A stretch of DNA of 12,439 nt from the NCBI GenBank assembly GCA_021774015.1, contig JAJFJO010000166.1, positions 1-12,439 on the forward strand, read 5' to 3'. Position numbers and translations under genes: made by a program. This document shows positions 1 through 5,659 of the stretch, in pieces. The notes below the pieces were generated by a model that was not told the origin of the DNA, did not search any database, and saw only the letters and a list, made by a program, of their open reading frames with translations. Positions within the stretch are counted from its first letter, which is position 1. Every line of letters starts with the position of its first letter. The stretch comes from Gammaproteobacteria bacterium (lineage in GTDB: Bacteria > Pseudomonadota > Gammaproteobacteria > Coxiellales > Coxiellaceae).

Positions 1-11
1 TTCTGCGGTGG

Positions 12-542
12 CTATGATAGGTTTGCCTTTGGTGTTGAGCCATGCTCTTTAAAAGGACCAAGCGCTAGGATGGTTTTAAAGTTAACTCCACCGGCAGTGC
101 CAAATAAGATATGATTAAAAAAACGTTCTGTGTTTGAGTACAGCTTTGTTCCATGATACTCTATCGGGCCCTCACCAATAAAAATACCTGAAGGTGTATC
201 TCCAGCAGACCCCGTTGTCACTTGATTGGTATTGTAACTTTTGATTAGAGGGTCAACATAGGCAGGAATACCGTAGCGGTACATGTTTGCAGGGTGAATC
301 TGTTTTATTTTGGCATCAGCACTAGCATCATCAGCTGCTCCTGCAGCAGCGCCAACAGCACTGCCACTTAACCGCGCTTTACTTATGATCGTCTTTTGAT
401 GTTTATTAGCGTCACCAAAGCCACTGCTCCCACCAGCACTAACCAAGGCTAAGAGTTTTTCTCTGACTTCTGCAGGAGCTAATGTTGCTGCACTATCCGT
501 TGTTCTAGAGTCTGTTGATGCGTCATCTAATGTGGGTCTCAT
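12..542 (-). CDS. Hypothetical Ala/Ser/Gly-rich protein, 176 aa
   Basis: I do not recognise this protein. It is a complete frame with ATG at 542 and TAG at 12-14. An AGGAA Shine-Dalgarno sits 8 nt before the ATG and a TATAAT box lies about 30 nt upstream, so it appears to have its own promoter. The N-terminal half (about residues 1-75) is low-complexity, rich in Ala, Ser, Asp and Gly (for example GSAVGAAAGAADD), and looks disordered. The C-terminal half (about 80-176) is more ordered, with aromatic-rich stretches such as YRYGIPAYVDPLIKSY and ERFFNHILFGTAGG. No signal peptide or membrane helix is evident. It is co-directional with the cyo operon but separated from it by 283 bp. The Ala-rich, disordered style resembles the kinase at 5660-7603, which could mean a similar lifestyle role, but this is only a compositional likeness. 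Confidence 0.6.
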   Translation of the reverse strand: MRPTLDDASTDSRTTDSAATLAPAEVREKLLALVSAGGSSGFGDANKHQKTIISKARLSGSAVGAAAGAADDASADAKIKQIHPANMYRYGIPAYVDPLIKSYNTNQVTTGSAGDTPSGIFIGEGPIEYHGTKLYSNTERFFNHILFGTAGGVNFKTILALGPFKEHGSTPKANLS

Positions 543-572
543 AGTGCTTATTCCTGTGCTGAGTTTTCTAGG

Positions 573-601
573 ATTATACCGTGCCTATATTAAATCCTTA
601 A
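573..601 (-). promoter_or_regulatory. Promoter of the 176-aa hypothetical gene
   Basis: On the minus strand a perfect TATAAT (578-573) lies 17 nt downstream of a weak -35, TTAAGG (601-596). The predicted start point is about 25 nt upstream of the ATG at 542, leaving room for the AGGAA ribosome site. The -10 is convincing and the -35 is not. Confidence 0.45.
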
Positions 602-825
602 AACCCAATTTCACTAAACGCACTTACCAAAAAATTCGGCATTCTTTTTTGGGTTTGGTAAAAAACGTTTTCTTAGAGACATAGTGGTTCTTAATCGCCC
701 ATTACAATCGATATTGTATTTGATGTGTCATTACAGGCGCATTGCTTGGGTCTTGCACCTAGGCGGCGTTTGCTCAATGGGCGCTTCTGTGTCATCTCAG
801 TTGTTAGCTAAAATTGCATAAGCAA
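602..825. other. Intergenic region with AT-rich stem-loops, no gene
   Basis: No convincing gene lies between cyoD and the 176-aa gene. There are two perfect inverted repeats. The first is CCAAAAAA (627-634) with TTTTTTGG (645-652), an 8-bp stem and 10-nt loop. The second is TACAAT (703-708) with ATTGTA (713-718), a 6-bp stem and 4-nt loop. A GCGC-rich imperfect pairing spans about 737-783. None is a textbook GC-stem plus U-tract terminator, so where the cyo transcript ends cannot be fixed from sequence alone. Confidence 0.35.
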
Positions 826-1161
826 CTAGTGCATCATATTGTAATTCAAATTGTACATGATCCACAATGAGCCGCCGACAACTACAGTTACAATAACGAT
901 GGCAAAAATAAAGGGCATTAAGTTCCATCGGCCTTCTTCACTGGCATTCATGCGCAAGAAAAAGATGAGTTGAGCAATTAATTGCATAATGGCAAGCACT
1001 GTTATAGAAATATATAAGTAGGTATCAGATAGCAAATGTTTGCCGACAAGCGTAAATGCAAGGAGTGTAAAAACTAATGATAACCCTAATCCAGTCACAT
1101 AAGACCTTAAGGTTTTTTCACCCATTCCATAGCCTGTGGCGATATCTTGATGATCAGACAT
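826..1161 (-). CDS. cyoD: Cytochrome bo3 ubiquinol oxidase subunit IV
   Basis: CyoD is the small integral membrane subunit of the bo3 quinol oxidase, needed for assembly and stability of the metal centres in CyoB. At 111 aa it matches the usual length of about 110. It has the expected form: a short polar N-terminus (HQDIATGYGMGEKTLRSYV) followed by three membrane helices at about residues 22-42, 48-70 and 80-104. The segment LRSYVTGLGLSLVFTLLAF and the downstream LIAQLIFFLRM and RWNLMPFIFAIVIV are characteristic of the family. The ATG begins 1 nt after the cyoC stop codon, and its GGGAG ribosome site lies inside the last codons of cyoC, so translation is probably coupled. It is the last cyo gene in this window; cyoE does not follow. 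Confidence 0.96.
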   Translation of the reverse strand: MSDHQDIATGYGMGEKTLRSYVTGLGLSLVFTLLAFTLVGKHLLSDTYLYISITVLAIMQLIAQLIFFLRMNASEEGRWNLMPFIFAIVIVTVVVGGSLWIMYNLNYNMMH

Positions 1162-1162
1162 T

Positions 1163-1753
1163 CTAGATTGCTCCCATTAAGTAAACGATAGTAAATACAA
1201 AGATCCATACGATATCCAAGAAGGCCCAGAAGAGACCTAGGTACGTTAGTCTTTTGCTGGTGGCGGGGGTAATACCAAATTTGAACAGTTGGTAGATCAT
1301 GGTAGCCATCCAAATGAGCCCCATTGACACGTGTAAACCATGTGTGCCTACTAGAGTAAAGAAGGCAGATAGTGACGCACTGTTTTGCCAAGAGTGACCT
1401 TCATGGACCAGGTGAACAAACTCATTTATTTCCATTACGATAAATGATAGACCCAGTATAAAGGTGATAGCAAGCCAGGACATCACTTTGCTTTTTTTAT
1501 TTTTATACATTGCTAACATCGCAAGACCGTAAGTAAAACTACTGGCAAGCAGAAATAATGTTTCGCCAAGTACATAAGGCAGGCTAACCAGATCTCCCAT
1601 GCTAGGGCCACCGTAGGTGTTATTGTGTAACACAGCATAGGCGGCAAAGATGGTCGCGAATAAAATACAGTCGCTTAAGATGTAGATCCAAAATCCAAAG
1701 ACATCAATAGCGTCTGCATCGTGGTGGTGTTCAATGTGAGTTGCGTTTGACAT
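1163..1753 (-). CDS. cyoC: Cytochrome bo3 ubiquinol oxidase subunit III
   Basis: CyoC is the heme-copper oxidase subunit III of the quinol oxidase. It binds no redox cofactor and stabilises the complex in the inner membrane. At 196 aa it is close to the roughly 204 aa of E. coli CyoC. After a short His-rich N-terminus (HIEHHHDADAIDVFGFW) it has five membrane helices, and it carries the family blocks FGFWIYILSDCILFATIFA, VMEINEFVHLV, SAFFTLVGTHGLHVSMGLIW and FWAFLDIVWIFVFTIVYLMG. The glutamates of the MEINEF segment match the conserved acidic site of subunit III. The ATG follows the cyoB stop by 13 nt, and an AAAGG ribosome site overlaps the cyoB stop codon. I see no oddities. Confidence 0.96.
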   Translation of the reverse strand: MSNATHIEHHHDADAIDVFGFWIYILSDCILFATIFAAYAVLHNNTYGGPSMGDLVSLPYVLGETLFLLASSFTYGLAMLAMYKNKKSKVMSWLAITFILGLSFIVMEINEFVHLVHEGHSWQNSASLSAFFTLVGTHGLHVSMGLIWMATMIYQLFKFGITPATSKRLTYLGLFWAFLDIVWIFVFTIVYLMGAI

Positions 1754-1766
1754 AATTATTTTACCT

Positions 1767-3824
1767 TTAAGCTGTAGGTTCTACGATTGGGCCAGCATCG
1801 CTGTCGCTATCGACATCAGCGCTGAAGGGTGAGTATGTGCCTTCACGAATAGCATTTTCTATACGTTCAACTTCTTCTGCTTTCACATAGTAGTCGACAT
1901 CTGTGCTAAAGGAGCGTTTTGCGACAGTGACTGCCATGCCCAACAAGCCAAGAGCGATCATCCACATGATGTGCCATACCATACCAAAGCCAAAGATACC
2001 GCTGAAGACGGCAACGATAAAGCCCGTCGCTGTATTCTTAGGCATGTGAATGTCTTGGTAGACAGGTTTTTCTGTTGGCTTACCATTTTTTTCCCATTCC
2101 TGTTTGGTTTTCCAGAATGGATCTATTGAATCCACGGTTGGTGTGAAAGCAAAGTTATAAAAAGGTGGTGGTGATGGAATAGACCATTCTAGTGTGCGAC
2201 CATCCCAGGCATCACCTGTAAGCTCGCGCGTTTTTTTGCGGTCTCTAAGGCTTACGACCACCTGAACAATTTGGAAAAATACACCGGTACCAATAACAAC
2301 AGCACCCACAGCGGCAATCACAAGATAAGGATGCCAGCCAGTTGCTGCACTGTAATGATTGATTCGGCGAGTCATCCCCATCAAGCCTAGTATATAGAGT
2401 GGCGTGAAAGCGATATAAAACCCGATGAGCCAGCACCAAAAAGAGCGACGCCCGTATTTTTCATTGAGTTTAAATCCAAATGTTTTAGGGAACCAGTAGG
2501 TGATACCCGCAAAATACCCAAAGACAACACCGCCAATAATTACGTTATGGAAGTGAGCCACAAGAAATACACTATTATGTAGTTGGAAATCTACGCCGGG
2601 TACAGACATGAGTACGCCGGTCATTCCACCAATGGCAAAGGTGCTAATAAAGCCTATTGTCCATAACATCGGGACAGAAAAAGTAATTCGCCCGCGATAC
2701 ATGGTGAGTAACCAGTTAAAAATTTTCACACCGGTTGGAATGGCAATAATCATCGTTGCTATACCAAAAAATGCATTCACATTAGCGCCTGCACCCATCG
2801 TAAAGAAGTGATGTAACCAGACAACAAATGCTAGGAAGGTAATCACGATGCTAGCCCATACCATGCTGGTGTAACCAAACAAACTTTTTTTACAGAAGGT
2901 GGCAACGACTTCAGAGAACACACCAAAAGCAGGCAGAATCAAAATATAGACCTCGGGATGTCCCCACGCCCAAATCAAGTTGATATACAGCATCGCGTTG
3001 CCGCCAAAGCCTGCAGTAAAGAAATGCATGCCTAAGAAGCGATCCAAAAATAACATACCTAGCGTGACGGTAAGGATAGGGAAAGCAAGAATAACTAAGA
3101 CCATCGCGCATAGTGAAGTCCACGTAAATACAGGCATTTTCATTAATGTCATGCCCGGGCAACGCATTTTTAATATCGTGACGGTGAAATTTATTCCTGA
3201 GAGTAAACTTCCTACCCCCGATATCTGGAGCGCCCAAATATAATAGTCAACACCGACCCCCGGGCTGTACACGATGCCGGAAAGAGGAGGGTAAGCAAGC
3301 CAACCCGTTGCTGCAAACTTACCAATGACTAATGAAATATTCACTAACATTGCACCAACGACGGTTAGCCATAAGCTTAAAGAGTTTAAATACGGGAACG
3401 CCACATCGCGCGCGCCAATTTGTAAGGGAACTGCTAAGTTGAGCAGGCCAAACATAAAGGGCATCGCCATGAAAAAAATCATGATCACGCCATGCGCTGT
3501 AAAAATTTGGTCGTAATGTTCCGGCGGTAAATAGCCAACACTATGACCAACAGATATTGCTTGTTGTGCACGCATCATGATCGCGTCAGAAAAACCACGC
3601 AGCAGCATAACAAATGCGAGGATAATATACATGATACCGATTTTTTTATGATCGATGGTCGTTATCCATTCTTTCCAGAGGTAACCCCATTTTTTAAAAT
3701 AAAATAAAGAGCCGATCACCACTGCTGCAACAAGGCCCATAAACCCTGCAGCATTCATAATGATAGGCTGGTGATAAGGAATCGCGTTTAATGTTAAGTT
3801 ACCAAATAATAGTTTTTCAATCAT
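1767..3824 (-). CDS. cyoB: Cytochrome bo3 ubiquinol oxidase subunit I (catalytic)
   Basis: CyoB is the catalytic, proton-pumping subunit: it takes electrons from ubiquinol through heme b to the heme o3/CuB site, where O2 is reduced. At 685 aa it is slightly longer than E. coli CyoB (663 aa). Numbering is offset by +5 from E. coli through the core, and the key residues are present. These are H111 and H426 (heme b and the H421 equivalent), H289, H338 and H339 (CuB), Y293 (the cross-linked Tyr in HPEVY) and H424 (heme o3). The quinol-site set R76, D80, H103 and Q106 is present, which marks a quinol rather than a cytochrome c oxidase. D140 and E291 (D-channel) and K367 (K-channel) are also kept. 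About 15 membrane helices are expected. The ATG has a GGAAA ribosome site and lies 29 nt after cyoA. The C-terminal tail (about 645-685) is acidic and variable. Confidence 0.98.
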   Translation of the reverse strand: MIEKLLFGNLTLNAIPYHQPIIMNAAGFMGLVAAVVIGSLFYFKKWGYLWKEWITTIDHKKIGIMYIILAFVMLLRGFSDAIMMRAQQAISVGHSVGYLPPEHYDQIFTAHGVIMIFFMAMPFMFGLLNLAVPLQIGARDVAFPYLNSLSLWLTVVGAMLVNISLVIGKFAATGWLAYPPLSGIVYSPGVGVDYYIWALQISGVGSLLSGINFTVTILKMRCPGMTLMKMPVFTWTSLCAMVLVILAFPILTVTLGMLFLDRFLGMHFFTAGFGGNAMLYINLIWAWGHPEVYILILPAFGVFSEVVATFCKKSLFGYTSMVWASIVITFLAFVVWLHHFFTMGAGANVNAFFGIATMIIAIPTGVKIFNWLLTMYRGRITFSVPMLWTIGFISTFAIGGMTGVLMSVPGVDFQLHNSVFLVAHFHNVIIGGVVFGYFAGITYWFPKTFGFKLNEKYGRRSFWCWLIGFYIAFTPLYILGLMGMTRRINHYSAATGWHPYLVIAAVGAVVIGTGVFFQIVQVVVSLRDRKKTRELTGDAWDGRTLEWSIPSPPPFYNFAFTPTVDSIDPFWKTKQEWEKNGKPTEKPVYQDIHMPKNTATGFIVAVFSGIFGFGMVWHIMWMIALGLLGMAVTVAKRSFSTDVDYYVKAEEVERIENAIREGTYSPFSADVDSDSDAGPIVEPTA

Positions 3825-3853
3825 CTTAGTTTCCTGCGCTCAGTTAAATCAGT

Positions 3854-4717
3854 TTAGCCTGGTTTGTTTGGGTTCATACCATGCATTTCGGGTTTCATAT
3901 ATTTCATAATTACATTACTAAATAACTTAGGCTTCACCGATGAGAAGAACATAGGCTTCACATGTTCGCTCGGCAGCGCTAGTTTTTTGTACTCTTTCAG
4001 AGTCAGTGACTGCGGTGCAGTTTGAGTTTTCTTGACCCATTTGTTATAGGCGCGCTTTGATGTCGCCTTGACGATAAAGTTCATGCTAGAAAAGCCAGCG
4101 CCACTGTAATTGGCAGAAAGACCGTGGTAGCTGCCAGCAACGTTTGCTACAAGGTGTAGTTTTGTTTGCATACCTGTCATTGCATAAATTTGACCAGCCA
4201 GCTGAGGGATTTCTAATGAGTTCATTGGAGCGTCTGATGTGACAAGCAATTTAATCTGAGTATTGACAGGAATCTGCATGTAATTAAGTGATGCAATATG
4301 TTGCTCTGGGTAGATGAATAGCCATTTCCAGTTAAGGGCAATTGCTTGAATAGTGATGGGCTTGCCTTTCATATCGAGCGGCTTGTAGGGATCTAGCTCG
4401 TGAGAGCTAATCCAGGTCATCGTTGCTAGGATGCCGATAATAATAGCAGGAATAGCCCACATAAAAAATTCAACCACATTGCTGTGAGCCCACTCTGGTG
4501 TATATTTAGCCTTGGTGTTTTTAGCTCGATATCTCCAAGCAATCACGAAAGATACGATAATGACAGGAACAACAACGATCAACATAAGAAGGGTAGCATC
4601 AATTAGCAGTTGTTTTTCACTGGCCGCTACTAAGCCTTTAGGGTCTAGGATGGCGAGTTTACAGCCGCTTAATAGCAGCCCGATTCCTAAAAGCAGTAGA
4701 TTACGAATTTTTGCCAT
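3854..4717 (-). CDS. cyoA: Cytochrome bo3 ubiquinol oxidase subunit II (lipoprotein)
   Basis: CyoA is subunit II of the quinol oxidase. It has a lipoprotein signal peptide with lipobox L16-S17-G18-C19, so Cys19 should be lipidated. Two membrane helices follow at about 41-62 and 83-104, then a periplasmic cupredoxin-fold domain at about 120-220. The CuA ligands of cytochrome c oxidases are absent: where a CxxxC would be, the protein reads YHGLSANYSGAGFSSM, as in E. coli-type quinol oxidases. At 287 aa it is somewhat shorter than the E. coli protein (315 aa), and its C-terminus ends in a Met/Pro-rich tail (MKYMKPEMHGMNPNKPG). The ATG at 4717 has an AGGAA ribosome site 10 nt upstream. It is the first gene of the cyo operon. 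Confidence 0.97.
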   Translation of the reverse strand: MAKIRNLLLLGIGLLLSGCKLAILDPKGLVAASEKQLLIDATLLMLIVVVPVIIVSFVIAWRYRAKNTKAKYTPEWAHSNVVEFFMWAIPAIIIGILATMTWISSHELDPYKPLDMKGKPITIQAIALNWKWLFIYPEQHIASLNYMQIPVNTQIKLLVTSDAPMNSLEIPQLAGQIYAMTGMQTKLHLVANVAGSYHGLSANYSGAGFSSMNFIVKATSKRAYNKWVKKTQTAPQSLTLKEYKKLALPSEHVKPMFFSSVKPKLFSNVIMKYMKPEMHGMNPNKPG

Positions 4718-4760
4718 AACGTAAGATTCCTGTGACTATTGTAGGTTATAAAATGGGCTA

Positions 4761-4788
4761 ACATTACCATATTGAGCTTCAATATCAA
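4761..4788 (-). promoter_or_regulatory. cyoABCD promoter with 17-bp operator-like dyad
   Basis: On the minus strand TTGATA (4788-4783, 5 of 6 to consensus) is separated by 16 nt from TAATGT (4766-4761), which is preceded by TGG, giving an extended -10. A start near 4754 would give a leader of about 37 nt before cyoA. A perfect dyad, ATATTGAGCTTCAATAT (4769-4785; 7-bp arms around GCT), covers the end of the -35 and most of the spacer, where a repressor or redox regulator could act. The regulator is unknown. A second possible -10, TATAAC (4750-4745), lacks a good -35. Confidence 0.45.
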
Positions 4789-4861
4789 TGTTTTTTTACA
4801 GTAATTTTCAGGCGCTGATAATTCATTGCGTTAGATTGAAAACGTGATGATTAACAGCGTG

Positions 4862-5608
4862 TTATTGAGGGTGGGAATGAGAATCTTTATCGCTATATGT
4901 AGCATCTAGAGAAAAGAGATTAAAATTGGTGCTGCGATCGTAAGTATCGAGTGATTCAGCCTGTTTGAGCGCTTTAGCGGCTTTTGTCGAAAAGGGCAGC
5001 CCAATAATTTCTATTCCGACTTTGATTAACCACATGGTTAAAATTAGCATAATTAAGTTGTGGTTACTCATCATGCCGTAGAAGGCAATAGTACCAAAAA
5101 CAACGCTATCAACCCCGGAGGCGAGCAAAGTAGAAGCGACAAAGCGTAGACCCATGAGACGACCTTTGGTTTTGATCTTCAGGCAGGCAAGCCAATAGGC
5201 ATTGAGTGGCTCTGAGATAATATAACTGATTGTTGATGCGAAAATGATCCTAACATTAACGGCAAGCAAGATATCAAATTGTGCGTTATGTGTAGGGTAA
5301 TTAGGGCTAGGGAGATGAACAACAAGTTGGCCATAAAGAATGAACAACGCATTGAATAAGAAGCCAGCCCAGATGGCGCGACGAGCGTGTTTGTAGCCGT
5401 AGACCTCAGTAATCAAGTCGGACAGTAGAAATGTGAGTGGAAAAATGAGCGTGCCCGCATCGGTGTTTAGGCCGAAGATATGAATTAAACGCGGGTCAAA
5501 CCAGTTAGCGAAGACAATAGCCATGGTGTAGCACAAGGTTAAAAACCCTAGGTAACGTGGCGCCAATGTGGTGGGTAATACAGTTACTTTTTCAGTGTGC
5601 TCAGTCAT
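4862..5608 (-). CDS. yhhQ: Queuosine precursor transporter (YhhQ / VUT family)
   Basis: This is an inner-membrane protein of the COG1738/VUT family. The characterised E. coli member, YhhQ, imports preQ0/preQ1, precursors of queuosine in tRNA. I chose the ATG at 5608 (248 aa) because it has a GGAGA ribosome site about 7 nt upstream; a GTG at 5641 in the same frame has no good site. About six membrane helices are seen. The family signature is at residues 57-71 (PLTFLLSDLITEVYG, with D64, E68, Y70 and G71), followed by KHARRAIWAGF. A later block, RFVASTLLASGVDSVVFGTIAFYG with its Asp, is the second conserved site. The C-terminus keeps the DxYDRxTNFNxF end typical of the family. The gene lies 51 nt after the kinase stop and may be co-transcribed with it. 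The substrate is inferred from the family. Confidence 0.9.
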   Translation of the reverse strand: MTEHTEKVTVLPTTLAPRYLGFLTLCYTMAIVFANWFDPRLIHIFGLNTDAGTLIFPLTFLLSDLITEVYGYKHARRAIWAGFLFNALFILYGQLVVHLPSPNYPTHNAQFDILLAVNVRIIFASTISYIISEPLNAYWLACLKIKTKGRLMGLRFVASTLLASGVDSVVFGTIAFYGMMSNHNLIMLILTMWLIKVGIEIIGLPFSTKAAKALKQAESLDTYDRSTNFNLFSLDATYSDKDSHSHPQ

Positions 5609-5659
5609 GGCGTGTCTCCAAACCATCAGGGGTAATAGCACTATATTCTACTCTATTTT

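Noticed and set aside
1107..1391. Minus-strand 94-aa frame overlapping cyoC and cyoD
   Set aside because: It is out of frame with both genes and overlaps conserved coding sequence; its translation resembles no protein.
2608..3516. Several plus-strand frames inside cyoB
   Set aside because: They are shadows of a highly conserved gene on the other strand, with no recognisable protein features.
5609..5641. GTG start at 5641 for the YhhQ-type transporter
   Set aside because: No ribosome site precedes it; the ATG at 5608 has GGAGA at the right distance and fits the family's usual N-terminus.
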